The notes below the pieces were generated by a model. It saw nothing but the letters and a program-made list of their open reading frames with translations, was not told where the DNA came from and did no database searches. From Epithemia pelagica (taxonomy: Eukaryota; Bacillariophyta; Bacillariophyceae; Surirellales; Surirellaceae), in NCBI GenBank assembly GCA_946965045.2, contig OX337229.1, positions 992,001 through 1,056,000 on the forward strand: 64,000 bases of DNA. Direction: 5' to 3'. The translations under genes and the position numbers were made by a program. Shown here one piece after another: positions 18,532 through 28,978 of the stretch (within the stretch, counting starts at the first letter, position 1; every line of letters begins with the position of its first letter).

Positions 18532-20130
18532 TTAGGATAAACCAAAACGTGACGGAGAACAAAATTCATAGTCCCATTGTTCCATTGATGCTGTTTCGCC
18601 CTTTATTGCATAGTCGACCATCATCTGTCCCAAGGCCGGTACTTGCTTGAAGCCATGCCCCGAAAGGCCAGATACAGCAAAGACCCCTTGATAGGGCGAG
18701 CCGATGATAAAGTGCTTGTCGGGGGTCATGGTATACATGCATGGCTTTGCATCTACCAATTGGGGGCTGGTCGTCGTCTCAAATGGCCCCGTCGCTCCAT
18801 TCCTCCAAGAACGGGGATTGATGGTAGCTTGTGTAGCCAATCGTAGCTCGTCCCATTCTGTGGGAGAAAGAGTGATGGGATTCTTGGATGGATTGGACAG
18901 TGGATCGTCACGTCCATGAATCCCAATCTTGATCCATCCACGCATACTTGGATTTGTGTGACACACGTCTGCCGGAACACCATAGAGGGGCAAGGGATAT
19001 TGATTGGTCACCATGATCCATGTCGGCATTTGGTCATGACCAAATAAGAGTGGTGAACAAGGCTCGTCCTCCGTTCCGGTTTCAGAAGAGGTATCGATCC
19101 AGCCTTGCAACTGTCGATGTGGTTGCAAATAGGGTGCCCATTGGGGAATCAGTTGACTGGTCCAGGCACCCGCAGCCACTAGTAAGCACGGTGTCGTGAC
19201 GACCCATTCTTCCAACTCTGGTCGTCCGTGATCCGACGACTCGAGGTTGTTGGAATCTGCTGCCACCCATGCCTGCGTGCCTTGGTGTTGTCGAATACGT
19301 ACTTCCATCAAGGGTTGGCCACTGCTGGTTGTAGCTCCCGGTAGATAGTTCCATCCTACCACCTTGGCATGTTGCACAACGTCCACCGAGGAGGAGGAGG
19401 AAGAAGAAGATTGAAGAATTTGATGCCATGCCGTCTGCAAGATGGATTCAGGTCGCAAGTAACCACCTCTTGGTTCATAGAGACCCACCATCTGGTCACT
19501 ATCACCACTATTCGTATGTGGACCATATTGAAATTGAGGAAAGCGTTCTTGCAATGCAGAGGTACTGGTAAACTCTTGGACAGGGATTCCATGACGCTGG
19601 GCAGCCTCTAACGAATTGTGACAGAGACTCTGAGAGGACGATGACGACGATGATGAACCATGGAAATCTTGGGCTGGCTCCAACAACAAGGTTCCACATT
19701 CTTGGACGAGGGGTAGTTGCGTCAAGGATGCGACTGTACCCTTTAGTTTGCCACCGCTTTCGTCCGACTTTGATTCGCCGGTTGCCGATTGCTGTTGCTT
19801 TCGTTGTTCGTCCAAGGTTTTGAACTCTTGCAACGAATATTGTAACCATGGCACGTAGTTGACATGTTCAAAATAAGCTTGTCGATAGATGCGCGATTCT
19901 CCATGCGACGATCCCTTGTCATGACCTCCACCCGTAAACTGTTCAATGCCCAAGAATTTGCCTCCACCATCCGCATTCACCAATCCACGCAAGGCAAACG
20001 ACCCCACACCACCCAGACCAATCACAATCGCATCGTACCGATTGCTCGTAGTACTACGAGCACTGCCACTGCTGTAACAGCGAGTAACAGTCGTCGAAAC
20101 TGATCTTACTCGAGAGGACGAGAATACCAT
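18532..20130 (-). CDS. FAD-dependent amine oxidase, monomeric sarcosine oxidase family
   Basis: 532 residues. The Rossmann dinucleotide fold is near the N-terminus (YDAIVIGLGGVGSFAL). The family motif SSHGESRIYRQAYFEH is followed later by AKPCMYTMTPDKHFIIG, whose Cys matches the residue that covalently holds FAD in monomeric sarcosine oxidase. GLSGHGFKQVPALG completes the flavin site. The likely reaction is oxidative demethylation of an N-methyl amino acid (sarcosine, pipecolate or N-methyltryptophan type), giving H2O2. Substrate is unresolved. It is longer than the ~390-residue bacterial enzymes because of Ser-rich and Gln-rich inserts. The Ser/Arg-rich first ~30 residues resemble a mitochondrial presequence, and the C-terminus (SRFGLS) is not a standard PTS1. 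Confidence 0.88.
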   Translation of the reverse strand: MVFSSSRVRSVSTTVTRCYSSGSARSTTSNRYDAIVIGLGGVGSFALRGLVNADGGGKFLGIEQFTGGGHDKGSSHGESRIYRQAYFEHVNYVPWLQYSLQEFKTLDEQRKQQQSATGESKSDESGGKLKGTVASLTQLPLVQECGTLLLEPAQDFHGSSSSSSSSQSLCHNSLEAAQRHGIPVQEFTSTSALQERFPQFQYGPHTNSGDSDQMVGLYEPRGGYLRPESILQTAWHQILQSSSSSSSSVDVVQHAKVVGWNYLPGATTSSGQPLMEVRIRQHQGTQAWVAADSNNLESSDHGRPELEEWVVTTPCLLVAAGAWTSQLIPQWAPYLQPHRQLQGWIDTSSETGTEDEPCSPLLFGHDQMPTWIMVTNQYPLPLYGVPADVCHTNPSMRGWIKIGIHGRDDPLSNPSKNPITLSPTEWDELRLATQATINPRSWRNGATGPFETTTSPQLVDAKPCMYTMTPDKHFIIGSPYQGVFAVSGLSGHGFKQVPALGQMMVDYAIKGETASMEQWDYEFCSPSRFGLS

Positions 20131-20514
20131 TGCATAGTGCTTCGTCCTTGTGGGATCTTCTCACCATGGGTCGGAAGTCGGAAAAGAAAAAGAGAAGAGA
20201 AATGACAATCCCCCATGATCCCCCATGACCATCGGGTAGTTGGGTAGTTTGACCCGGAATCACACGGGCTCGAACTCGAAAGCCACGACCACAGAGCTAT
20301 GGCGCATTTGTAGGGCTACCTAGGTAGATAGCCGAGTCTCGGGGTCACTCTCGCAAAGTCTTTTCATTTCTTGTTTCGTGCGTGACGACAAAGAGAGGGG
20401 AAGACAAGACAACCAAAACCATCTCCGAGCCTTGAAGAGAGTCGTTTGTCCTGTCCAAACAACGAGAGACAGAGTTGATATCGTGAATAACATCATTGAA
20501 GAAAAGGCATCATC
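20131..20514. promoter_or_regulatory. Divergent intergenic region, oxidase / syntaxin
   Basis: 384 bp between divergent starts, likely containing both promoters. A tRNA-like word pair on the - strand around 20255-20310 was examined and not accepted. Confidence 0.4.
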
Positions 20515-21798
20515 ATGAGTGATGATCGAACGTCTGAATTTCAGGCCTTGGCCCGGAGCCTCCCCGCATCAGACCTTCGTCGAGGAACTAACACGAGCGG
20601 TAGTCTTTTGAGCAACCACGTGGGCGGCGGAAGTGCCATGACTTCGTCTTCCTCCATCAAAGACGTCTCTTCAACAGCCGCCATGAGTGCTGGTGACAAG
20701 GGCGCCGCGGCCAAAAATAATCCAGCCTATGCCGAGTTGCGCAGTTTTCAATTAACAGCTGGAGGAATCAGCAAGGATATTGCCGGCACCAGTGCTTGGC
20801 TAACCGAATTGACAGAGTTAGTGAGGAACCAATCGTCAATTTTAACCGATCCGGCTGATACAGAACGTATCAATGAATTGGTTCTTCGAATCAAGGGCTC
20901 GATCGAGAATTTAAACAGTCGTTTGGATCAGGCAGCGCAAGTCATTGCACGACAAAAACGCCGATTGGGACAATCCAGTCAAGCGGGACAACAAGCGTCG
21001 AATTTAGTGGATGAACTCAAAACGGAATTTGCACAAGCGGCTTCGGGCTTCAAAAAGGTCTTGCAACAAAGAACGGATTCCATGAAAGAAACAGACTATT
21101 TACAACGACAGGTCTATGCCAGTGGACAACCAGGTGATCAAGAGGACGACAATCCAATCCCAAACATGTCCTTGGCACCCCCACCCGTGTTTGGAGACTC
21201 GTCGTCCTTCTCGAACAATGCCAACTACGCTGGCGGTCCAGCTGGTGGAGCGAGTTTTCCGACACTGGACTTGACAAGCGGTATGATGTCAACCGGCGAA
21301 GCGACTGGATCGGCCTTGCCACGACCTCATGGTATTTCCTACGGAGGCAACGGCATGACAACTCCCTCCTATCATACCAACACAACAAGTCAAGGGGGTT
21401 TGTTTTTCGACGAAGATGAGTCCAATCAAGGTGGCGGTGGTGGAATGCCCATGACACCGTTGGACATTCAACGCATGGAACAAGAATCTGGTTTGCAAAC
21501 ACAATTGATCCCCGATCAACAATACTTGCAAAACCGCGCCGAAGCCATGTCGGCGGTGGAAGCACACATTGTCGAATTGGGAACCGTCTATAATAAATTG
21601 GCAGGCATGGTAGCCGAGCATCGAGAAATGGTCCATCGAGTCGAAGACAATGTGGAGGATGCCAATACAAACATTTCTCTCAGTCTCAATGTCTTGACCG
21701 ACACCTTGACGTCCCTACGAACCAACAAGGGCTTGGCTCTACGCGTGCTGGCAGTCCTTGTGACCTTTATCATTATGTTTGTAGTCTTTTTTGCCTAA
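20515..21798 (+). CDS. Qa-SNARE, syntaxin-5/Sed5 type
   Basis: 427 residues. It opens with DRTSEFQALARSL, matching the Sed5/SYP3 N-terminal peptide that contacts Sly1-type SM proteins. A helical Habc-like region follows (about 75-210: FQLTAGGISKDIAGTSAWL, IKGSIENLNSRLDQAAQVI). Next is a Gly/Ser-rich linker and a SNARE motif (about 341-395: AEAMSAVEAHIVELGTVYNKL onward). The C-terminal anchor is LRVLAVLVTFIIMFVVFFA. It should act at ER-Golgi and intra-Golgi fusion. In the SNARE motif the position of the conserved central-layer Gln (after MVAE) is His369, codon CAT at 21619-21621. Length exceeds animal syntaxin-5 because of the linker. Confidence 0.9.
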   Translation: MSDDRTSEFQALARSLPASDLRRGTNTSGSLLSNHVGGGSAMTSSSSIKDVSSTAAMSAGDKGAAAKNNPAYAELRSFQLTAGGISKDIAGTSAWLTELTELVRNQSSILTDPADTERINELVLRIKGSIENLNSRLDQAAQVIARQKRRLGQSSQAGQQASNLVDELKTEFAQAASGFKKVLQQRTDSMKETDYLQRQVYASGQPGDQEDDNPIPNMSLAPPPVFGDSSSFSNNANYAGGPAGGASFPTLDLTSGMMSTGEATGSALPRPHGISYGGNGMTTPSYHTNTTSQGGLFFDEDESNQGGGGGMPMTPLDIQRMEQESGLQTQLIPDQQYLQNRAEAMSAVEAHIVELGTVYNKLAGMVAEHREMVHRVEDNVEDANTNISLSLNVLTDTLTSLRTNKGLALRVLAVLVTFIIMFVVFFA

Positions 21799-23180
21799 AA
21801 CGGATAAGCACAAACATAGACACATTGCTCTACATCGATCAAGATAGAGTGTAACGTTCTGGCTCCACAGAAACCGCAAAAGCCAATGCTTTTGGGGGTA
21901 TAGTTGTTCGGAAAAAAGGCTCTAAAAATACTTACATAAAATGGAACTCTAGTTGGCAAAAGATTCTCCTGTCCGCGAGAGGGAAGGGTGTGCTAATAAA
22001 GGCTTCAGCAAGTTGGGGACGTCGTGTGCGAGGACGAAAGACAGCAACACAATAGCGGACGGATAGTGAGGCGGTAGAGGGGACTTCCGGCAAGTGATCA
22101 ATCCGCCGTGTTTCTGCCCAGCCTATGTTAAATCACCGATCCATCTCCCCGATCTTCTTTATCATCGAGCGAAGTTTGGTTCTCATCCCTCTCGTCGCCT
22201 GTATGGCTTAGAGCGGTAGAAAATTTCAAAAAACCAAGCAGATTGGAAGAGTCGGAAGGGATGCTGCGGAGTAAAAGTCTTTGGTGTGTTTCATTGCTTG
22301 CTTTTGTAAATGCCCCTGTTTCGGATGAAGATGCGTCGACACAAAAATATCTTCGATGATTGGTTGTAAACATATCAGTAGAAAAATGACTGGAGGTTGT
22401 CTGGTTTGGTCCCAACGCACAGAACAAGAGCAATGACGCATGTCCATTCTGCAGCAAAACCCATTCCAACTTGCACCATTCCTTGGAAAGTGTCGTGCTT
22501 CAAAGAAGCTGCACTAGAAAGAACACTTAAATCATCGACATGCCGTCTTGGTGCCGAAGCGCACAATCAAGCTCCGCGATGATATGAAATGGGAATGACT
22601 TGATGGTTCTGGTAGGTGGTTGCTTTAGGAGGAGGGTTCATTGGTTTGTCACGAGAATCCAACCCAAAACCGAGGCACAACTTGCTTGCTCATTCTTCGG
22701 TGAATGGCGTTCATCACCTTTGGATGCTACCAAGTCGCTTCTGTTGCGCAACTTTGTTTTGTGACCGTTGTCGATACTGAGCGCATTAATGCGAAGCGCA
22801 CTGTCACATTTTAGAAAAAGATTTGAGAGTCGCATTGTCAATTGTCAATGGCCAAGGGAGGAGAGATTGAGAGATTGTATCCGTATTTGTAATGTGTATG
22901 GGTGATGGAGTGAAAGATATCTTCGAAGCTCGCATCATATCGACACGAGCAACATCGAAGCTTGAAGATGTTATGGAAAGAAGCCATAGAATGGGTGAAG
23001 AATAGGCCCCTTCGGTTCTCAGAACGCCGGCCACCCCTCAAATTTAATTTTCCTTCGTCGAACATCGACGTGATCGTACATGGTTCGGGTATCATCAACT
23101 GCAACCATCTTCTCTACCAGAGAACATTTCCACATCTCACTTCGAGAGATTGATAATTGATAAGGCGAGATCAGAGACAC
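21799..23180. other. Long intergenic region with no confident gene
   Basis: About 1.4 kb. On the minus strand, 22128-22469 is open for 113 codons but begins with TTG. A partly overlapping frame (22375-22566) has a short hydrophobic segment. They could be exons of a small gene, but no domain or clear splice pair supports it. Confidence 0.35.
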
Positions 23181-25413
23181 CCGTGCTAACTGCTAACCGC
23201 CGATTGTAACTCGTAACCTAAGTGGTAGAAAATGGAGACAAGAGAGTTGGTAGGAGTAGTTAAACTCGTCACGGTTGCTCTAACCGGCAGTGCATCCGAA
23301 GGAGAGTGGGTGTGGGTAGTGGGTGGGCAGAAAAGTTATATGCAGAGAAAGCATATTGTGTTTTGTCGAGAGGACTTGACAAGCTGTACTGATACATCAG
23401 GTTAGAGTTTGCCTTCTAACTCCGCTCATGTATCCACAACGTCAAAAAGTGTCACACACGGTTTAGCCATTGCTTCCGCTTTGCTTATTCGTCCCACATC
23501 CCCACTCAACGTCCATACTCCACCCCTTCTTCCAAGTGTCACTATCGCCATGTTTCTCTCAGCTTCTTGAAATAGGGAATATGGTCCAAACCTTTGGACG
23601 TATTTGCTTCCCGTTTCAATCGATCGGAAAAGATGCCAATTTCTTCGTGACAGTCGTCTGCATAAAGAACGTTGTAAAAGCCTTTAGCCGAGTTGTGCAC
23701 CGCACTTATTTCGCCCCACATCCATTCACCATATCCTTGAAAATTAGCTTTTACAACTTCGCCCAACCTGAAAATTTCATGTGTCTCGTTCATGTGGACA
23801 TCGTACACTACGGGAGTTGCACCAGGCAAAGGATCGAGTTTCCCAACATCCTTTAGAAGACGCACTGCCTCGGCATGTCCAACTGATTTGACAAAGCCTT
23901 TCAGCCAAGGCCGGGCCTGGTCCGTCTCTCGGGTACCAACCTTTTCATTCATATCCTCATAGAGCGCCAAGCGATATCCAGTTCCTGGAAAAATATCACC
24001 CAAAAGTACGCGGAAAGGGTGAGTCGGTGAACATCACATGACCACAAGGCTATCGGTGCAACAAAAGATTTCAGTGTCCATAGCAATGTTTTTTTCAGCC
24101 AAGGCACGTACCTCGACTGTCCCGTTTCCGATACAACCACTGATCAATGGTCGCCATGTAGTGATGTGTCATGACAGGAGTTTGATGGACTTCCAAGTAG
24201 ATGTCGCTGGGACACATTTTTAGTGGTATGTGAGGATTGCCTGAATTGTCGGGATTGTCGGTAATATCTGCCAATCGCAGTCGACCAAGATCCACCAAGA
24301 CTTTGTTGGGCAACCAGCGACGTCGCGTACAGTTCACTCCCCATTTCGTCAGATAGGGCATTTCATTGTAGCCGTACTTGCGCCAGCGCAAAGTTTGAAA
24401 AGAATGGGCATCAAAGCCAGAAGGTACCATCCGTTGGACTTGCATGTCCGTGCTTTCGCGAGCGGAGAATGGCTGCCGAAAGACAGGGATACACGGACTA
24501 TCAAGTTCGGCAAATTGCGGGTGGGGAATGACAAGTCGGTTCAAAAGCTCGAGAGTACTGCCGGGAGTCTCCACGGATGAAAACGACCGATTGTCGAGTT
24601 TATGAAGCGCCTTGAAAGAAGGCATCAGATATTCGTCCGTGTCAATCATTAAGGTCCAACCACGGTTAGCCTTTTTGAGAGTTTTGAGGCAAGCCACGTT
24701 AAAATGGGCCTGTCGAAACCGGTGAAGCTCCAAGATCTCCCTGCCAGGTGCGCTGCCTCTCATAACGTCCTCCTTCCAGTCTAGAGGCAAGAAGTCTTCG
24801 TCCCACCATTCTTCAATTATCATTCTGTCTCGCCATCGATCCAGTACGTGCGTAGGTTGTGTCAAACTGTTGGGGTCAACGGCAACAATGACATGGGTCA
24901 AGTTGAGCGTGTGATAATGAAATGCCAGCCATTCTGCTCGTGGTAATTGTAATGATGATTTTTGGGTCAGTAGTGACCATCAAAATTATACAAAACGAGG
25001 GGGGTGAGGTAGGGCAGTCTTTCGAAAACAGGTGCGTGAAGGCAACCACTCACAACTCACACGTACCCTTCAATAAGTGATTGTCGTCCATAACACAGAG
25101 ACAAGCGGCCGCTCCCATTGTACTGGAATCTGTTGTACCCAATGTGTGAAACGACTGCACAATGTCTTCTGCTTTGTAAGTTCCCTGCGGATGAATGGCC
25201 TGTCGACTGTTGAACGGCATAACATGATTCATCGGATCCAACTCTATGAAAAAGCTGATCCACATGCATGAGACTGCAGCGCAGACCGACATTGCCCCAA
25301 AGGTAGCTGCCAAAAAGTCCCATCGCCGAATTCTAAAGATCCTTTTCATAGTACTGGTGTTGGGCATTCTATGTTTAACCGCCATGCTCACAAGGGATTC
25401 ATGAGAGACTGTG
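23181..25413. repeat. Direct segmental duplication, copy 1
   Basis: This segment recurs in the same orientation at 28979-31166. Similarity starts near CGTGCTAAC at both places and covers the 3' flank, the whole three-exon glycosyltransferase gene with both introns, and about 28 bp upstream of the ATG. Several indels are in the 3' flank. Confidence 0.85.
23542..25385 (-). CDS. GT92-like type II membrane glycosyltransferase with Tudor-like C-terminus, copy 1
   Basis: Three exons: 25067-25385, 24112-24933 and 23542-23984. GT-AG introns are 133 and 127 bp, both with GTACGT donors; 527 residues. The N-terminus is cytosolic with a signal anchor (about 24-47, FLAATFGAMSVCAAVSCMW). The catalytic region begins EWLAFHYHTLNLTHVIVAVDP right after intron 1 and has the DxD metal/sugar-nucleotide motif at IDTDEY (Asp204, Asp206). 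QAHFNVACLKTLKKANRGW precedes it, and VHQTPVMTHHY lies toward the end. This pattern fits GT92 (DUF23) enzymes. Exon 3 adds a Tudor/SH3-like segment (RLGEVVKANFQGYGEWMWG... FYNVLYADDCHEE). Expected in the Golgi. A five-codon uORF (25388-25402) precedes the start. The acceptor sugar is unknown. Confidence 0.82.
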
Positions 25414-25882
25414 ATTGTTGAAACCAGTTGACCTAGCGTGCTGTACAGGCAACAAAAGGAACCAAAGAAAAGATTTAAAAAAAAAGGAAAAAATGAGAGT
25501 TTTGGTGTTGTTCTGCTCTCCTGGCTCCTGGGATGACCGCGCCCATAGCAATTCGTCTGAGATCATTCGGGTGAGCCTCAAGCCGGGTCTGGGGTTGGAA
25601 ATTCCTGAATGAACAGCTGTACGAAAAACGCAAGGAGAGTGAAGTAAAAAGTACAATTAAATTAAATTGCAACGAATACTCGTATTTTAAAATGGTGAGT
25701 CACGAGCTACGGTATGATTTGGAGGTGCACCGCGGCTCACCCTTGACGTATCCATTATTAATACTATAGATCTATGACCACTACGAGCACTTTTTGTGTC
25801 GAAGCCTGTAATTTGTAATTTGTAATTTGACGTTGAATGACGTTCCGACCTCCAATCGCCAAGTTTCCCCATCGAATACACC
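25414..25882. other. Spacer upstream of glycosyltransferase copy 1
   Basis: About 470 bp. Contains a TTTGTAA-type triplication (about 25809-25829) just before the low-complexity locus. No gene is recognised. Confidence 0.4.
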
Positions 25883-27670
25883 ATGAGGAACAGTCGACCA
25901 CCGCAACAGCAAACAAGGAAAAGAGGTAGTAGTACCAAAGGGGAACTGGACATGGTAGGGAAACGTCCCAGGGAAGAGGACGGCGATACAACGATTGCCA
26001 TCCCCGTGCCGCCACAAGAGTGGTTGCCTCGTCCCAAGGATCCTCACAATCGTCCACCCAGTCTTGTCATTATCAACATCAACAGTATTGTCAGTGGGGC
26101 AACGCAAAAACAGAGTAGGGAATTCCTCTGGTACAAAAGAGGAAAGCTCCTCTCGACCCAGCAGCCGAGGCCATCGCAAACCAACCGCCACCACGAACCC
26201 CGCCAAACCCAAACCGACTGTGGATGATATTGGCCAATCACACGACAAAACCCACTCCACCATGATCCTCCAAGCCAAAACCACGACAACCTCTATTGGA
26301 CTATGACGAAGACTATGAGGATCAACTGTTGGCGTCCGAAAAGGTCTTTTGTCCACGACTCTTCGTGGCATCCACCGTCCACGACAACGACAAGAACAAC
26401 AACAAGGACGTCAAGATTCCGACCGACACCACAAAACAGGACGACCATAAAATCCCATCGTCTAGGGACGAAACATCTCTCATGTTGTCGTCACTTTCCA
26501 AGAAAAAGAAGAAGAAGAAGAAGATTGCATTGCAATTCCATCACAACAGTAAGGATCCTGACACTGCCGACGATCAAACCACTACCACCGATTCAGTTTC
26601 TACCAGAAAAACAACCACAACAACAACAATGGCCTCTGGAACATGGTGTGTTGGATCGGATCAATGGCTCCTGGTCGTTGTCATTGTCATCACACGGTAG
26701 AGATGAATGTTCGACCACCGCAACCGAGAGGGGCAGTTTGGCAGTGCCAACCAGTTCCCAAAGCCCACGTCGTCGTCGTCGTCGTCGTCGTCGTCGAAAA
26801 GGGCCACAAGAGGAACAGCAAGAATCCGAACGCCCTCCACAACAACAACAATACGATTGCGACACGGCTTCTACGAGTGCCTCCTTGACGTTGTCGTCCT
26901 CACCTCATGATGGCGATCCAAGTTGTGGTAGTAGCGTCACGGACAGTGGTCGATGGGGCATGGCACCTTTGTACTGGGACGCACCAAAAGTGCTCGACTC
27001 AAACTGCGACAACAACAAGAAGAACAGCTGCAGCAGCGGAAACCAAACAAAGCAGGTCCACAGCACCAGGAGGATGATACGAATGGCGTTCCCCACTAGT
27101 CACGGAGAAAGACAGGGTTGTGGACTGCCTTGTGTGACAATGACCCACGTTGGAATGCTACAACCAATGAATCGAGCAGCAGCAGTCCCGTTCCATCCTA
27201 TTCGTCCCTTTCCTACACCTCCTCGTACACGACATCTCATAGTAGACGAACGACACGACGGCGCTATGTCAATGCCCCCACCACACTCCACGACGACAAC
27301 GAGACGGTTGCGATCAAAACATCCAGGACCCGTGGAGGAACCACTGGCCGACAACAACGAGAGCATGGCCGAGTCGCCCACAACCAGACGCAAGCTAGCC
27401 AAACGAGTAGAATACCAGCGCCAACAGCACCCAACGCAACAATCCACTCCTAGTCTCGGCCGAACGACAACAACACCCAACGCAACCCAAACGCAACAAT
27501 CAAAAGCTGACAACAAGAGATGAGGATGGAGGAACGACAGACCCATGGACCAACCAACGCAGCAATCAACATCTTTGACGAGCAGCGACAACCACAACAA
27601 GCAACGACAAGGAAGAGCAACAAGACCAAGAGAAATGACTATACGAGTACGACGATGCACAAACAAGCTA
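25883..27670 (+). pseudogene. Low-complexity coding-like locus, possibly decayed gene
   Basis: Protein-like composition is spread over all three + frames and switches frame repeatedly: 25883-26227 (PPQQQTRKRG, GKRPREEDG), around 26150-26286 (KPKPTVDDIG), 26296-26640 (YDEDYEDQLLASEK, then a Lys run), 26640-27523 (LEHGVLDRINGSWSLSLS, a run of Arg from CGT/CGA repeats at about 26768-26793), and 27118-27453. The longest single frame is 406 codons (26303-27523). No domain is recognised. Frame switching without clear GT-AG pairs suggests accumulated indels, but rapidly evolving disordered protein genes can look similar. A MITE-like element ends the region. Confidence 0.35.
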
Positions 27671-27700
27671 CTACCGTAATTTGCGGATTCCTGTCCCCCC
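27670..27700 (+). repeat. Left terminal inverted repeat of the 441-bp element
   Basis: Begins ACTACCGTAATTTGCGGAT and ends in six C. Exact reverse complement of 28080-28110. Confidence 0.85.
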
Positions 27701-28079
27701 GGAATGTACAAAAATTAAGAGGAGGGGGACAGGACTACGCAATTTCGGATAATTTTTCTTAAGATTCCATTCACACACTACAATTAATTTCTTAGTATAT
27801 TAATTTTCAACCTCGGGGTTGTAGTGAACGTTTGGTCGCACAATTCCAGTCAGGGGAAAGACCGTGCTTCAATGCGTAGCCTTAACCCTAGTCGTAATAC
27901 CCATCATGCTTTATCTCTTCTTTCTCCTCTTTTATTCACTCCCATGTAATGTCAGGCAGAGCGATCGAAAGCTCGGAACGTGAGGAATGTGGGGGTAACC
28001 CATAAGCCCAGAAAGAACCTACAGATAAAAAGTTAGGGGGCCATGTACGTTTAAGGGGAGTGGGGGGGACAGGACTATA

Positions 28080-28110
28080 GGGGGGACAGGAATCCGCAAA
28101 TTACGGTAGT
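28080..28110 (-). repeat. Right terminal inverted repeat of the 441-bp element
   Basis: Begins with six G and ends ATCCGCAAATTACGGTAGT. Exact reverse complement of 27670-27700. Confidence 0.85.
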
Positions 28111-28978
28111 CTAGACTTCCTACTGTGAAAGCGAGCAGCGCACATGGAAACCAATCCCCCGCCACGATAACCTCGACCGACGATCCTCCCACAGCAGCAG
28201 CACCATAGTATCCGTTTTTGCATACAATTCCAGCAGCAGGCTTGGCCGAGGCTGGGTCACAGGTGGTAACGGAGCCATTGGATTTGATTCGAATTTGCGA
28301 TCAAATTGCTCCACCAGGTGGAGAAGAGACGTAGGATAGGATTTATTCGACGTATCAAAGGGTCTGGGAGGCTCGCTGCTGCAGCCAGAATGAAAATAAT
28401 ATGAACGAAAGCAAAATGGAGAAGGAAAGCAACAATCAACTACGGTCAATAGGATGAGAAAAACATGCAACAATCAAACCAGTTCCCTTTCTGATTCCAC
28501 TTTCCCGTCGCGTTCAAAATTCTTCCTCTCTCGAACGCATGTGGCACAACATCAGCAAACCAGTCCTGGTCTGGATGTATATCCTGGGTAATTTTTGGAT
28601 CCGAGTGGCGATGACGCTCATCATGTTCGTCAAAAGAGTGATTGTCTCCAATCCAGTTCCTGTTCCATCCTCGTTGTCAGTTAGTGAACAACAACACGGG
28701 TTTATGAAATGAATGTCTCTTACTTAAAAAAAAACCGTTGGAAGCAGACAAATGCACCGGAATGTCTGCTTAGTGATAAGAGTTTCATGTTCATTTCAGG
28801 CCCCCCAGGAATCCACCAGAAACACGTCTTTAATTCACTCGTACTCCTTAATAATTAATAATAGACCTATGGCCGCTACCCATCATGTAGAGAAACCTTC
28901 TGCTCACTGTGGAATACGGATACTGAACTCAGCCGTCCTATACCGCCTTGGCGGTTTCAATATTGGAAAATGGAATGT
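28111..28978. other. Region between MITE and second glycosyltransferase copy
   Basis: The + frame from 28115 stays open to about 28338 with protein-like composition. A separate 57-codon frame (28539-28712, MWHNISKPVLVWMYILG...) contains a membrane-like segment. These could be the distal part of the low-complexity locus displaced by the element. An overlapping 117-codon minus frame (28120-28473) is equally unsupported. Confidence 0.3.

Larger units (their letters stand above)
27670..28110. mobile_element. MITE-like element with perfect 31-bp terminal inverted repeats
   Basis: Bases 27670-27700 and 28080-28110 are exact reverse complements (outer ACTACCG, inner run of six C/G). The 441-bp interior is A/T-richer and encodes nothing. 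Just inside the ends, GGGGGACAGGACTA words occur at about 27723-27737 and again near 28065-28077, giving subterminal repeats. No transposase is present, so it would depend on an autonomous relative. No target-site duplication is convincing. Confidence 0.75.

Noticed and set aside
20255-20330. tRNA-like words on the minus strand (TAGCTC, GTGGT, GTTCGAG)
   Set aside because: There is no room for an anticodon arm between them and the T-stem does not pair.
21050-21670. 206-codon minus frame opposite syntaxin
   Set aside because: Shadow of the SNARE gene; the + strand has unmistakable family motifs.
22128-22469. 113-codon minus frame in the 21.8-23.2 kb gap
   Set aside because: Opens with TTG, no ATG near the start, no domain, and I could not find a convincing splice partner.
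27100-27711. 203-codon minus frame in the low-complexity locus
   Set aside because: Overlaps the MITE end and runs antisense to better coding-like + frames; Cys/Leu/Val excess is typical of a shadow.
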